From Ostrinia nubilalis (lineage: Eukaryota; Arthropoda; Insecta; Lepidoptera; Crambidae), in NCBI RefSeq assembly GCF_963855985.1, contig NC_087099.1, positions 4,060,001-4,124,000 of the forward strand: a stretch of DNA of 64,000 nucleotides, read 5' to 3'. The position numbers were made by a program, and so were the translations under genes. Of the stretch, positions 1 to 13,770 are shown one piece after another (position 1 is the stretch's first letter; each line of letters opens with the position of its first letter). The notes under the pieces were generated by a model. The model did not search any database and was not told the origin of the DNA. It worked only from the letters and a program-made list of their open reading frames with translations.

Positions 1-979
1 AATAATGCAAAATGTCAAAAATTCGAAACAAAACTTTAAAACCATTTTAAAATGAACAGGTTTACAGATAAATATATAAAACTCTTACTCTTGGACTATA
101 AATTGCAGCTCGTACATTCCCACGATCCACGCGATGCAACGTACAGTGTGACATTAGATTTCATCGAGTGCAAGTTCGTCATGTACGTAATAATTAAAAA
201 GTATAAGTGCACATTTTAAAAACTCTGTGAAACCAGTGCAGTATTTCCTAAAATGTAAGTGAAATTATATATTTCATATACTTTTAAGTTTATAGGATAA
301 CTTTCGGATCATGATTTTCGTTTAACTTGTGAGAGAGATTACCATTTTTTTGATACCTCTTTAAGATCATCACTCGCTTGCTGTTCCCAAGCTATCTGGG
401 GTCAGTGCAGAATTTTTTCTTTTCTATACGTGGTTAAATTATGAATAATAAACCATTTTTTCATTGATTTATAAAGAAAACTTTCTTCGCTTTGATTATA
501 GTGTTACTCAAAATATTTAATTTATATCACAAATAAAAATCTTTAAATACTAAAATCAATAGATAATTGTTTGCTAATATTTATTACAGATTTTATTGAC
601 GATTAAAAAAAGTTCTCTTTATTTCAGGAGTACCTACTGCTCAGCAAGACAATTAAATATCTACAATAATAAGCAGAAAACGTCGTTATAGATCTTGGTT
701 AAAACAGGTAACCTTTTTATTTATTAATAACTTTGCAATATTGTTAGAAGTTTCGGTTCTGTATTTAAACTGTTCACAATTTATTTAAAGCTTTATTTAT
801 TTTTTCAGATCCCCAGTGACATGATTTAATTAATAAACTAATTAAATCGTGGATAAGAAACTTCGACGAGAAGAAGAATTGATTTATATCATCAATAATC
901 GTAGTAAAAAAGGTCTTAATTTATTTCAATTTATAATAAATTATGGTTGTGGTTGTTTTATTTGAATAAAAAATCTCAA
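1..979. other. AT-rich non-coding stretch
   Basis: No reading frame of useful length and no recognisable repeat boundary is visible. The stretch is AT-rich host intergenic or intronic sequence leading into the GGTA-rich tract. Confidence 0.5.
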
Positions 980-1080
980 GGTATGGTGTTACATAAAGGT
1001 GATGGTATGGTTGTGCTAAAAACGGTAAAGGTAAAAGGGTAAGTAATGGTAAACGGTAATAAAAGGTAATAGTAATCAGG
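980..1080 (+). repeat. GGTA/GGTAA-rich imperfect simple repeat
   Basis: About 100 bp in which GGTA or GGTAA recurs at irregular spacing. It abuts the tandem array that follows and may be a degenerate edge of it. Confidence 0.6.
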
Positions 1081-1091
1081 TACCTAAGAAA

Positions 1092-2403
1092 GAACATTCA
1101 GAGATAGAATCTTGACATAGCTCTTCAGCTGTGTATGTTAGGTAGGAGGACATTCAGTGAGAGAATCTTACCATGGGTCTTGAGCTGAATGTGTTAGGCA
1201 GAACAAACGGTAAGAGAATCTTACCATGGGTCTCTGAAGATACTTACCTCGGGTCTTCAACCGTTTGTGTTAGGAAGGACATTCAGTAAGATAATCTTAC
1301 CATGGGTATTAAGCTGAATGTGTTAGGCGATACATTCAACAAAGGAATCTTACCATGGGTCCTGAGTTGTCTGTGTCATATTAGGCAGGACGTTCGGTGA
1401 GAGAATCTTACCACGGGTCTCTCTGAAGATACTTACCTCGGGTCTTCAGCCGTTTGTGTTAGGAAGGACATTCAGTAAGATAATCTTACCATGGGTATTA
1501 AGCTGAATGTGTTAGGCGATACATTCAACAAAGGAATCTTACCATGGGTCCTGAGTTGTCTGTGTCATATTAGGCAGAACGTTCGGTGAGAGAATCTTAC
1601 CACGGGTCTCTCTGAAGATACTTACCTCGGGTCTTCAGCCGTTTGTGTTAGGAAGGACATTCAGTAAGATAATCTTACCATGGGTATTAAGCTGAATGTG
1701 TTAGGCGATTACATTCAACAAAGGAATCTTACCATGGGTCCTGAGTTGTCTGTGTCATATTAGGCAGAACGTTCGGTGAGAGAATCTTACCACGGGTCTC
1801 TCTGAAGATACTTACCTCGGGTCTTCAGCCGTTTGTGTTAGGAAGGACATTCAGTAAGATAATCTTACCATGGGTATTAAGCTGAATGTGTTAGGCGATA
1901 CATTCAACAAAGGAATCTTACCATGGGTCCTGAGTTGTCTGTGTCATATTAGGCAGGACGTTCGGTGAGAGAATCTTACCACGGGTCTCTCTGAAGATAC
2001 TTACCTCGGGTCTTCAGCCGTTTGTGTTAGGAAGGACATTCAGTAAGATAATCTTACCATGGGTATTAAGCTGAATGTGTTAGGCGATACATTCAACAAA
2101 GGAATCTTACCATGGGTCCTGAGTTGTCTGTGTCATATTAGGCAGAACGTTCGGTGAGAGAATCTTACCACGGGTCTCTCTGAAGATACTTACCTCGGGT
2201 CTTCAGCCGTTTGTGTTAGGAAGGACATTCAGTAAGATAATCTTACCATGGGTATTAAGCTGAATGTGTTAGGCGATAAATTCAACAAAGGAACCTTACC
2301 ATGGGTCCTGAGTTGTCTGTATCATATTAGGCAGAACGTTCGGTGAGAGAATCTTACCACGGGTCTCTCTGAAGTTACTTACCACGGGGCTTCAACCGAA
2401 TGT
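1092..2403 (+). repeat. Tandem array with 189-bp higher-order period
   Basis: Successive copies starting with CGTTCGGTGAGAG lie at 1391, 1580, 1770, 1959, 2148 and 2337, a period of 189-190 bp. Diverged copies precede them from about 1092. Each period is built from shorter related monomers of roughly 50-70 bp that share TCTTACC, GGGT and GTGTTAGG. Most monomers are flanked by short complementary arms, for example ACATTCAG paired with CTGAATGT, so each can fold as a hairpin. Near-identity of adjacent copies implies recent amplification. No ORF runs through it. Confidence 0.9.
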
Positions 2404-2420
2404 TTTCAACACTCCGTTCG

Positions 2421-2518
2421 TAGTGTATTATTGGGCATTCTGTCAAACCAGAGTGAGCGCAGCGAACGGTCGGAAGCGAAGCGGACGACTGGGGGACAGA
2501 ATGCCCAATAATACACTA
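2421..2518. repeat. Perfect 24-bp inverted repeat (MITE-like hairpin)
   Basis: Arms 2421-2444 and 2495-2518 are perfect reverse complements and enclose about 50 bp containing GAGTGAGCGCAGCG-type sequence. This is the form of a very short foldback element. It sits directly after the tandem array. Confidence 0.8.
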
Positions 2519-4019
2519 CTTGTTCAAGCAAGCTCTAAGATCTAATTAGTCCAATTCGAATACCACGATACCATGAAACATCAGTAATGTATTTACTCGT
2601 GTTTATAAAAAGTCCAAGCTCCAGACCAAAATTTAATAATGTCTAAAAAGCCCAAATTACCCTCATTAGCTTATACAAAAGACAAATGATTAATAAAAAT
2701 TACAACGTTAATAAGACGGTAATATTAAAACAGACAACAATAATGTTATTATGAGGGCGGTTCTGACGGTAGACAAGGGCACAGGTAGAGGTCACCTCGG
2801 AAGGAAGTTAATGTAAATTACGAAGTACGAGTAAGTCGAAAAAATTACTGGATCGGATATCTTAGTGTTCGCGCCTTGCAGACGCGATGGAATTTTATAA
2901 ATAAAACTCGGAAACTGCTTATTTCGTTGTATTCTTGAGACGTTACAATTTTGATGTTGTTCGATCGGAATCCAAAAGAGAAGTGATTTTATACAATGGT
3001 TCTCAATATAAAGTATTGACTGACAAAAGTTATGTGACATTTACATTAGAAGTAGATTTTGCTATTAGAATATGACGAGGCGCGAGTAGGGCCGCAACAC
3101 TTAGTTAGGTTTTATTACGTAAATCTAGATAATTATCTATCTAATATTGATGAGAGTGATAAAAATATCATCAATGTTTAGATTTCTTTTTAATACTTTG
3201 GCATGATTTTAAATTACCTTAGATTATCATTGAATGAAAATACCGTTGGTACGTTTAGTTACATAAGGTTAAACGTACGAAAGGATTACGATCACATAGA
3301 TATGATTAAATGCTATGAATACATTTCCAAAAGACAATTGTGTTACATTTGTAATTTCAGTTGTATTGTCAATTTGTCATTAATCTTTCCCTGCAATAAC
3401 TGCTAAGGCATGGCTTCGAGGAATTGTCAAATTACATTGTGTTAACACCTCGATGGGATGAAGAGATTTAATGGAAGATTAGATTTGTGGTCCTTGGTTT
3501 AAAGCTAGGAATAGGTTGACCTTTGTATCGTGGGCCAATAACATTGTACCATTAATAAAAGGCATTCGTGAATTGGGGTGAACTGATCAGACATCGCTGC
3601 AAAGTTAGGTTTCATCGATGTTTATGTATTGTTAGCAATAAATACGTCGGCGACTTCATAATATTTTTGAACAGCTTTCACCGAATACAATCCTTTTAAT
3701 TTTTTTGCATGAGGCCCAAAAATGTTGGGTCGAGATTATATTTTGATATTAATTTGTGTAGGTACACATTACGTGTGCGAGTTTCCCTTAACGCAGAGAA
3801 TTTGGACCCTTGTCAAAACAATATTTGTGTATTCATTGGAAAAGCTTGCTTGATTTCCGCTTTTAAACTAGGTTTATAGGGTTTGTTAATGGCTTATTGT
3901 TCAGCGATTTTATGTAGGCACATTATATGTTGGAAACATTTCAAAAGTAACATCTTGTCCATAATATACTACAGTGCCTTGTCTAGTTATATCTTACCTT
4001 ATTTTTCTTCATCCTACCC
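2519..4019. other. Non-coding stretch, nothing recognised
   Basis: Only short chance ORFs (60-100 codons) without composition or motifs of real genes. No tRNA-like or inverted-repeat structure was noticed. Confidence 0.45.
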
Positions 4020-4158
4020 TCGGAATAAGGGCAATGGCTCAGCTCACATGGCGCTTTGTTGGTGCACGTATTGCGTTGGCGTGCTTCCAAACGAAATGTC
4101 CCGGCAGAGCGAGCTATGTTTATGCTTGACACGCATTTGGGAAACATTTTCACGCAGT
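4020..4158 (+). repeat. Dispersed repeat, copy 1 of a local pair
   Basis: This segment matches 4582-4723 in the same orientation with scattered substitutions. Shared blocks include TTTGTTGG, GCACGTATTGC and ATGTCCCGGC. The pair is either an old local duplication or two members of one dispersed family. Confidence 0.7.
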
Positions 4159-4581
4159 TCTATTGACAGATATCAATATTTAAAACGATTTAATGATCTG
4201 GTCTAATTTGACCAGACACGTTTTGTATATTAAATGGTTGTAAAAAAGCTATGGCCATTGCGTTTTTCTTTAATAAATTGCTCTTGAAATCAATTAACAT
4301 AGGCATAATGAAGTTCGATACAAGCACCAGTGAGAATCTTTGTGAAGCGTTTGATGAAGTCTTGTTTACAGATGACAATGTTCTATCCAATTAGGTACAG
4401 TGTTTACTTTTATAAAGTACCTGTAAGTATTATTTTAATTACCCAGATTTTAATTACATCCAATTATTTCATTTATTTTAAAGTATTGCTACAAGGGTAT
4501 ACCCCAGGGTTTAGTGTTGGGACCTGAATTGTTACCTATGTGTAATTTAATTTTGCCTTCATCATGCCTCTTATAAGGCCG

Positions 4582-4723
4582 TCGAATAAGGCCAGTGGCT
4601 CAACACAGGACTCTTTGTTGGCGCACGTATTGCATTGGCGTGTTTCCAAACAGAATGTCCCGGCTGAGCCAGCACGCCGTGTTTACGCCAGACACGCGTG
4701 TGGGACATTCTCACACTAGCAGT
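4582..4723 (+). repeat. Dispersed repeat, copy 2 of a local pair
   Basis: Homologous to 4020-4158 in direct orientation. Divergence between the copies is substantial, so the event is not recent. No coding capacity is apparent. Confidence 0.7.
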
Positions 4724-7700
4724 TTTTTCGAAACCTACACCCTAAATGGGAGCTGTGCACAATTTATCATGCTGTCTAGTATTATTGCGCTGTCGTGACC
4801 TAGGCACTTGCGACTGTTGTAATGTCTCCCGTTATTTCGTTACACGGAACGGGCTGAATATGCAATGTGACCCGGTTTGAAAACACAATATTAAGCAACT
4901 GCCACTTAAGACTTGTTTCCAGTGTAGCTATTTTTCCGAAATGCGTTGTAAGTCTTAGAAAACTTAATGAATTTAATTTTTATAAAAAGCCGTTAATATT
5001 TTGAGTACAAAATTAAATTCACACTTTAAGCTTTACGACCCTAAAAATCTGCTGTAACTTTAAAAAGCAAATAAAAAACACGTAAAACCCCTGTAATGTT
5101 GCGCTTCGACAACTTTATAGTGTTTTCAGTGTTCCCGGTGGCTTTCACTATAACTTAGTACTCAAAAAGTAATTGGAGCATCCGTAATAAAAGGCTCACG
5201 TTAATTCATTATACTTTTATGATTATGTGCGAATTCTTAGTTGTACTCGTACCTAAGCGCAACAATATTTGCAAAAAATATAGACATTCATTAGGTTTAA
5301 CAAATACCTATTAATGAGTTGAAAAATATCACATCTTGCTTAAATAAGACAAAACTAAAATAAGACACAATTCTATGATAAAGAATATTCTAAAAAAAAT
5401 GCTAGCAATGTTTGATTTAAATGCAAATCATTTTATTGATTCAGAAATAAAATAATTTATTCTATACCAATGCGAAAAATTCCAAAAACAAGTAAAAGAC
5501 CCAATTCACAATTTAAAGGTGCGAGACATAATTTGATTTAGACGAAAAGGGTTAAATGTATAAAATATTCAGTTTGTTGTTTTCTGGGACAGGGCTGCTT
5601 AGTTATTCTTGAGGCGTCACAAAAGGTGTTCCGTACGAAGGGGAGTTGGTGTAAATTGCACAATTTTAAACGAAAAGACAAGAAAAAGTCTACGAGAACT
5701 GGATAAACGTTTGAAGATCAAAGTACAAGTTATTCACCGGAGGACACGTACACGCAAAGCGGTGTCAAAGACCCTGATCTGTACCTACCTCCATTTAAAG
5801 TTAGAAGGAAATTGGGTAGGTACTAATATCTATTAACAGTCAACAAGATTGATTACACGCGGCTTTTGAGAAGCCGAATTTTCAACTAACCCTTTCACCA
5901 TTAAAAAAACTTACAGAAAAGAGACCTCAAGCAACGTCTCCTTTACTTGAACTTATTTACGATGTATATTTTTGCTTGACAGGATGATGCATTGATATAA
6001 AGTAAGATTGATTGGTAATTTAGTAACATTGTACTCCATACAAGTAAAAGGCCAGAAAGTAGTACAACTAAATCTATGCAAACAACGAAAAACACTACAG
6101 TATGGTGCTAGAGATATATTTTAGCTCGAGGGCCGTTGAAAAGGGGTGTATGTAGATAAATCGTGCTTGTCACGGCTAATCTGGACCGACATTAGCATAA
6201 ATGGAAATTCCAACTTAGTTAATTCAGTTGTTATCTTCACAGTATTAAAGTTTCTTTTATGTAATTCGGGTTGCAAAGAAAAGCCATTGCTGCGCCCGTT
6301 TTTGCATTTTAAAACGGAGTTCGCTGTCTGAAATAAATCATGCGATTTAATTCTGTCTTGGATTCTAGTTCCGCATCTAGGGAAATGTCGAGCTGATTGA
6401 ATTGAGTTTGTTCGTTAAGACTTTATGTTATGTTAGTTTTATTTTGAAGTTGCAATTGTACTCGAATATTTTACGTTTCTTCAGTACCTACATTTTTGTT
6501 TAGCCTCGACCGCTTAAGGCACCCTGTCTCATGACATCTCTCTGTTATGATCATTATCTTGAGGTTCCAAATCCAATGAATTCTTAACTTATGCCGATAC
6601 TTCAGCATAAACCACGTTGCGATACAAATTTAATGTACAGCCAACGAAACATTGAATGTCAATTGACAGTCAAACACTGTGGCATCTTATGTGGTTGTAA
6701 TAGGAGCTATTTTGTAATAAAATGAGTAGTTTGTACACGTACAGTCAACTTCCAGACTGAACCCTTTACTTTTAGGTACAATGTACCTACGTACAACAAT
6801 GGCAGCTGACTGTAAGTAACCAACATTTGGGCCAAAGCAGTAAAATCGAATAAAAAGTTAGTTTCTATCGAGAATTTGTAGGGATGGGTTGTTTTGTGCA
6901 AATTTTATCGCCGTTCGGTACAAACCCATGTTTAGTTTGCAACTGGAATTGAATTTTCCTGTATCGAAGTTCTGTTTTGCTATGGACCTTTGTAGTAAAG
7001 AGGGTTTATTAAATAGCGACGAAGATAAAATAAAACATCAAAGCAAAACCATAAGATTCTGAATTTTTAAATAGAGTTGCTGAAAAAGCTGATGAATGAG
7101 AGTGTTATTAGACAAGGCACAACAAGATAAGAGAAAAATTAATGTGGAGTGAATAACTTCACTGTCATACCAAATTAAGATTCAAAAGATAAAAAAACAC
7201 AATTACTAAGAAAAAGACTAAGACATTATATTCTCATTTTAAAAAACAACCTACGTTAAGTTTTATACGGCTACAATTTGAGTTCCTATTCAGAGTGAAC
7301 AAGTTTTCCCATTCGAACAGGTTCACTCCACAGCCAGACTCGTATCACACGATACAAAACCGGCCAATTTGGGGACGTATAAATCGAGGGGGCAGAGCTG
7401 TCAGAGAGAGCTAAACCGCTTAAGTGGACTAAACAAATGGGACGCTTGGGTGGAGACTATTCGCGATATAGAACAAAACTGTTTTTGGGTGTTCCAAAAA
7501 GAAGTACTACATTTTTGATCAAATAAAATACAAGTTTCTTTGATAAAAAAGTTGTCAGCAGTCTCAACATTTTCAAAGCTGTTAGATAGCATTTTAATAC
7601 AAAGAACCAAGATGTACCTAGTATCATCACAGACAAAATTGCGACAGACAGAAAGAAGAGTGACACTTATATTCGTTATTGTTTTTTACTGGCATTTGAA

Positions 7701-9074
7701 AATGGAACGCGAAAACAAAAGCCGATAAAAACGGGCTAGTAATCTAAAGGTCGGGTACACCCCATCTCACCGTATCATGCAGTTTCAGCAGAGCTGTTGT
7801 TTGCACCAAATAGGGCGCAGATTGCAGGTCTTTGTTTAAAAGGGGGTTAAAGCAAAAGTACTCAGGTACCAGTATGTTTTTTTGTATGTAGTAATTTTTT
7901 TACAGAAGTTGTAAGCTAATAAAGTTATAAACGACTGTATTACCAGTCCAGGTTACCGTTCTTATAACGCACGGTGGTTTACCTTGACGAAAATCGCTGA
8001 AGAAAACTTAAACACTCCCTTAAACAAGAAAGTTTTTGTGAATGGAAAACTATCACGCGAGCTATTTGCCGAATATTGCCAGTAATTTGTCAAAAACACG
8101 GAAGTTGTTTCCTGTCTACTAATGTAACTAACGAGACATTTCGTGGTTGTTAACGGACCAGACAATATTAGTGATAATGACATCAATGTGTCATTCCTTC
8201 CTTCGGTATGAATAATTCCTTCATTCAACCACCACACTGTTAATAGTAATAACATTAGTCTGGTCCGCTTAAAGTACAAACAATAGGCGTTTATCGAGCC
8301 ATTTTTTCGATTTTACGTGATAAGCCCATACGTTTGTCGTCTAAAATCGTCGTTAAGATTTTATCACGGCGCACATCCTTAGCCCAGCTGGTGTAAAATG
8401 ACAAAATTAGCACGTTCACTGCCACTCCATGCCATTCTAACGAGGATTCTAAATTGCGCAACATCTTCATATAACAAAAGCTACGAATATTCCCGTTGTT
8501 CCCGTCATGAAGTGAAGTCGGTGTAACAAACTTCACGTCTGTCATGTGGGAAGCCATTGTGGGAACTGTACGATCCTAACGGCCTTAATCTGACAGCTTT
8601 GAATAACTGTTCACGGTTTTCTACTTGGAGGGATTAGAATTCTTGTGAATGGAATTACAATTTGAGATAAGATAAAGTGAAATGAGTAGCTTAAACGCTT
8701 AAGAGCTGAAGGCTGTCACTGTACATTTAAATGTTCTTCTAGTGAACTTGTATTATGAATTCCCTTTGGAAATATGAGGATGTATTTGCTTATTGGAGCT
8801 CGACAGTTGAAGTTGACTTAAGCTATCATATCGATATGACGACAAACATAGCAGTTAATAATAATGATATACAAGGAAATATTCTTAGAAACGATGATCG
8901 GTCAACATTAACATTACCTTTTCCGAAAATCTCATAAAGAAAGGAAATAATATGTTTTAGGGAACATAAATTATTTACAGTCAGTAAAAACGGATTGATA
9001 TAAATTAAGCATTTCGAAAATGTTACAAAATTGTAAGAAACTTAGCAGAAAGATACCTACTTCGCTCTATGTAT
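4724..9074. other. Long non-coding stretch
   Basis: No gene recognised; ORFs here are at most about 105 codons and look like chance frames. A segment near 8300-8390 resembles one arm and the interior of the short element at 30447-30543. Around 8153-8270 there is a weak inverted repeat around CGGACCAGAC and GTCTGGTCCG that could be a decayed foldback element. Confidence 0.4.
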
Positions 9075-9140
9075 TGGCCATAGGACGTCCACTGCTGAAC
9101 ATAGGCCTCCCCCAATGCTATCCATGTTGCCATTTTACAA
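9075..9140 (-). mobile_element. RTE-type retrotransposon 3'-end fragment
   Basis: On the - strand this reads the end of the RTE C-terminal coding segment (AYVQQWTS-type ending), identical in type to the longer copy at 9776-10099. Only the terminal part is kept, as usual for 5'-truncated LINE copies. Confidence 0.7.
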
Positions 9141-9442
9141 AATGTTTTTATAAAAACTACATTACCAATGTCCAGACTAAAGTGAGTCAATTCTTTATGT
9201 CCATTCTTTTAAAAAGTTGTACAAAAGTGATTAAAGCATTGGAGTGCGATCTTTTGAAAAATGATACCATTAACAGAACCTTTTCAACCCTGCAAATTAC
9301 TGTAGAAGCTTTATGAACGGGAATTTTAAATACTTGTACATTTTAAAGATTTTTCATTCCTTTCTTTATTTTAGTGCAGGCAAAAATAAAATTAATAGCA
9401 GTGTATTTAATGTTCCTTTTGTGTTTTCGAATTTATTTGCCT

Positions 9443-9826
9443 CAAAATAATGTGTTTAACCCTTTGAGTGCCCAATCTGACCTTTTTGCCAAAAATTATT
9501 GACTTGAATGAGAAGAAAAAAAAAGGAAAAGATTAAATTTGGTTCATCGAAAATAAAAATAAAATTGATTCATCATCATCATTTCAGCCACAGGACGTCC
9601 ACTGCTGAACATAGGCCTCCCCCAATGACTTCCACAAAATAATGTGTTTAACCCTTTGAGTGCCCAATCTGACCTTTTTGCCAAAAATTATTGACTTGAA
9701 TGAGAAGAAAAAAAAAGGAAAAGATTAAATTTGGTTCATCGAAAATAAAAATAAAATTGATTCATCATCATCATTTCAGCCACAGGACGTCCACTGCTGA
9801 ACATAGGCCTCCCCCAATGACTTCCA
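9443..9826 (+). repeat. 192-bp tandem duplication
   Basis: Positions 9443-9634 are repeated at 9635-9826 with essentially no differences visible. The unit contains an A-rich stretch, a CATCATCATC microsatellite and the 3' end of the RTE copy. Near-identity implies a recent duplication. Confidence 0.9.
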
Positions 9827-10099
9827 CATCGCACGGTTGGTAGCGGCCTGCATCCAGCGCCTTCCTGCTACCTTTATCAGGTCGTCGGTCCACCTTGTGG
9901 GTGGACGTCCTACGCTGCGTTTTCCGGTACGTGGCCTCCATTCCAGAACCTTGCTGTCAGTTCTGCGTACTATGTGCCCTGCCCACTGCCACTTCAGCTT
10001 GCTGATCCGTCGGGCTATGTCTTCGACTTTAGTTCGTTTACGGATCTCCTCATTTCTGATTCGATCTCGTAAAGAAACACCGAGCGAGAATATTTTACC
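9776..10099 (-). pseudogene. RTE-clade LINE, C-terminal ORF remnant (108 codons)
   Basis: The - strand is open for 108 codons down to a TGA at 9778-9776. It reads a typical LINE C-terminus, with LGVSLRDRIRNEEI near the start, then WAGHIVRR, GRPPTRWTDDL and finally EAYVQQWTSCG before the stop. This region follows the reverse transcriptase domain in RTE-type elements, and the clade is assigned from memory of such C-termini. Reverse transcriptase and endonuclease parts are absent, so this is a dead 5'-truncated insertion. Smaller relatives lie at 9075, 15093, 16199 and 26220. Confidence 0.85.
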
Positions 10100-10106
10100 T
10101 CAGTCC

Positions 10107-13100
10107 CTTAATGAGATAATTAAGATTATACATACATACAACCCGTTAATTGCTTTAATTTAATTGGAGTACCACAAGTAGAATCACGTAATACTCGTAT
10201 TCTGATCAATAGAAAATTTATATTTGTCAGTCCCAAAGCGGCTCTCGATCATGACTTCAATTTCGTCCCTGGGTGAAGCTACTTAGCCGTCAAATTGGGG
10301 AAAAATACATTTCCAGTAGTGTACCGGACCCTCGTAAATCTCAAGTTTCTTTTGAGGGTTAATAGGTAATTTTATAACAACAGCGACGATCCAATCTTGA
10401 CACTTCTGATATTTATTTTAGATTACTTTTTTCTTCGAGAGATGTGATCTTGAGAAGCCAATATTTTTGAGATTGTATTTCGATTTTAAGTATAAAAATA
10501 ATCGTCATCTAAAGCTAAGCTAATTTAGCTTCAAGTTGGCTTGATACATTGTTAACAATGAAATGTTTTTGTGTAGGTATGTAATTACGAGTAAAATACA
10601 ATGCAATGCACTACAAAACTTTAAAATCCGTTTGTTGTAGTGACTTTAATTTTTATTACATTCCTTAAATCCCGAAATAAAAGCTCCTTTATGAAAAACT
10701 GAAATGGCCGCCATCGTAAATAACGTGTACAAAAACGTGAATTTCTAAAAGTGCCGGGAATTTCCAAAACAAAACAGTCCCGACACATTTTACTGTGAGG
10801 TAAATCATTTATTATTTCACAAACAACCTTTTTGCCGTCAATTATATCTTATAGAGGTCGGGGAAAATTGTTGTTTCCTAATCTAAATTAGAGAAAAATA
10901 CGGGTAAAGTAGGAAGTTAATACCCTCTATACTGTAAAACCTCTTTCGTGGTACTGACGTAGTCATAAGGTTAACTGAATAAGTTCAGACAAAAGTAAAA
11001 TTTGGGCTAATTAACCCTTAAATTGTAGTCGTTAGAAGTTTCAGGCAGTTGATTACAATAATGCGTGGGTATTAAATTTTATAAAGACGTATACACCCAC
11101 GTAAATGTCACGAAAAGGATATAAAAGAGAGTACCTACTTACCTATTATATTCACACCTCTTTTTATGTCCAATTTTGTAAGTGTGAGAAAGTGTGATAA
11201 AGGACAAATTATAACAAAAGGCATACTTAAGTGACAAGTGATATATTGGGGAACTTTCCTACCACTTTACTGCGAATGTGAAATTTTTTACCGGCTCCAC
11301 CCCACGCCTGTTCTGTTTCGTAATATAAGGACATTCTGACGCTCGGCGATGAAAGACAGAGACGTATATTGGGCGGTTGACGTTGTATTAACATGATGAA
11401 AATATAATAGCTAGGACGCAAATCTTTGTCAACGGAGGTCGGAAAAATGGCAGCATTTTTATTCCATTATGTGCGATGAAAAGAAGCTTCTAGAAGATTA
11501 TAGAGATGTAAAATCATGAGAAAGATTTATTAAAGTGTACAAATACAGGTCCAATGAACTTGTTAGTGTAAATTCATGTCTATAACGCCTTTAACTTCGA
11601 AACAAAACGTAATTTTCTTATTCAAATCTTTTTCTTAGTCTTAGAACAAATTTTCACTTCACTTAATGCTGCTCTAGTAATAACCTATAATGTTATTTAG
11701 GTTTTAGTTCAAGACAGAGAACCAAATGGAAAATACTGTACGGTAATCTTGCAACTCATACTTAACTTGGTGATAGAAAATTAAACATTTGATGCTAATC
11801 ATATGCTATTCAATCGCATAAACTTATATAAATATTACGAGATTTGGCATCTCATGCTAGACAACTATTAGTTTCCATAATATCCATTGATTTACAGACC
11901 GCTTTAAAGCTGGACGCCAAGTATGTTCTGGCCAGCCATAATAAATTCCGATAACATGAAATATGAAAACTATAGAATTAATATTGAGCATTGTAGTTTC
12001 GATAATGTTCCTGTATAATGCCAAAAAGTATTAAATTTAGGTAATGTCCTCTACATAAACGACTATGCTATACGTTTTAAAACTTAGGTTCTGACTAAGG
12101 CTTCAAATCAAATCAAAATCTTCAATACGCGTCCAATGATCAAAAATACCTATTACCAAAGGCATAAATATGAATTTTCTATAAAGTAATTGAAGGCTTT
12201 ACAGCTATGAATATGCATAACATGCAAATAATACGTTAAGTTGGTTGTCAGTCTCCACGTAGACACTGGCACATAATAAAATATCACCATAATGAACTGC
12301 CAGAAAAATAATCGAGTTAACGAAATTTAAATTACTGCATAAAACAAAAGAACGTAAGTAGACTTTAATTGCGTTGTTAATTGACCAAATAGGTATGATG
12401 ACGATACGTGTGCCGAAACGGTTGTGGAAATATGAAAATATTATTTTTTAGACTTGGACGTCACGTTTCACAGTGCACTGACTGTTCAAAACTTTTTAAG
12501 TCACATGAAATCTTCTTTAGGCATTGCAATAATAGGTTACTTGTTTTGTGGATACATTGTTATTGGTGTCAATATTCCTGTTGTTTCTTTAAACGGTTAG
12601 TCAAATGCGAATAATCGTCAAAAAATATTTTTCGTATCGCAGATTCCGTTTAAATTTCAATTAAGTAAGAAAGAAGTAAAATGCGAGTCTCTTCAACAAA
12701 ATCCAAGGGTCCAGCATTTGACCATTCATCCCTAACACCCATCACGGCTCATAGAGTGTTCTTTTTTGTAATGAACTATCCGACACAACGATCCATTTGG
12801 GAGCTTTTGCAGAAAACGTCGCGACAAAAAATGGACAAAGCTTGATTTGAGCTTTTTGAGCGATAAAAGAAGATATTTTTTGCGCGGACGCTTCAGATAT
12901 GTTTAGGGAAAGGTTTCAGGAAGTATTTTCAGTTTCAATTGTGTTCACGTACACACAATAAAGCCTATTTATTTATTACAGTTATCAAAATCACGCACGC
13001 GCAATTATTTTTCTATGAAAGTTATTACTAGAAGGGGAGTGTGAAACATTAGCTCGAGCGGTAGGATGTTTTATGTCTCATACGTTAATAAATTAGTTCA

Positions 13101-13526
13101 TAGAGTAGTTTTTTGCAGGATCCTGTTTGGTAGTTGGTCCGTTCGAATTTGTAGTTCAAATAACTTTGAGATTTGACATGACTGTGTGTCAATCATCAAT
13201 GACTGTTCACATGACAGTCTAGTAATACAGGAACTGGATTACCGTGGGAACTAGCCCTTACATTCAAATCTTGACCCTAATAATTGGCTTGATCCCAAGT
13301 CAGTTTGTCTTTCCTTGGCTCTCTGGTTTGATTGGCAATGGCGGCCAATGTTTATTTGGTTAGGTCAACGGCAATTACAGTGTCCACACATGATCAAATC
13401 GATTTATATGGCCTGATTGGTATGATTCAAAATATTATAGCAATTTGTCGGTAGTAATAGAACATTTTAAATTTAATTTCTAATATCTACAAACTTGTAG
13501 CCCTAAAAATTTGGCTCTTCTAAAAG
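10107..13526. other. Long non-coding stretch
   Basis: AT-rich sequence with only chance ORFs up to about 68 codons. A TTTTTTGCAGGATCC motif near 13106 recurs near 40893 and hints at another dispersed family. No gene or RNA is recognised. Confidence 0.4.
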
Positions 13527-13770
13527 TTTTTTTTTTTTTTTTTTAATGGCAACCAAACCTCTCTGGGAGGTTTATTTCTGCCAATGTCGAGTGAAAATTG
13601 ACATAGTTATCAATAGAACGTGGGTGTTTCAGTTCTATTGATTTTTCATGGATTCCGTAGAGTTAGTATGCCCGTAAGCAGGTTTCAAGACGCCACCGGG
13701 TCCAAAGCGGATTGTTCATACGACAACCCACTCGACACTCGATGCGCGCTCAAATTCGAAGTATTTCAAT
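13527..13770 (-). mobile_element. Retroposed sequence with 18-nt poly(A) tail
   Basis: The + strand has 18 consecutive T at 13527-13544, a poly(A) tail on the - strand. The adjoining 200 bp read as a transcript 3' end on that strand. This is typical of a LINE 3' end or a processed copy. I cannot name the source, and the 5' limit is uncertain. Confidence 0.6.

Noticed and set aside
1092..2403. CRISPR-like array
   Set aside because: There are no unique spacers; the whole 189-bp period is repeated, and the context is eukaryotic.
9837..10163. 108-codon + strand ORF
   Set aside because: Antisense shadow of the RTE C-terminal coding segment on the - strand.
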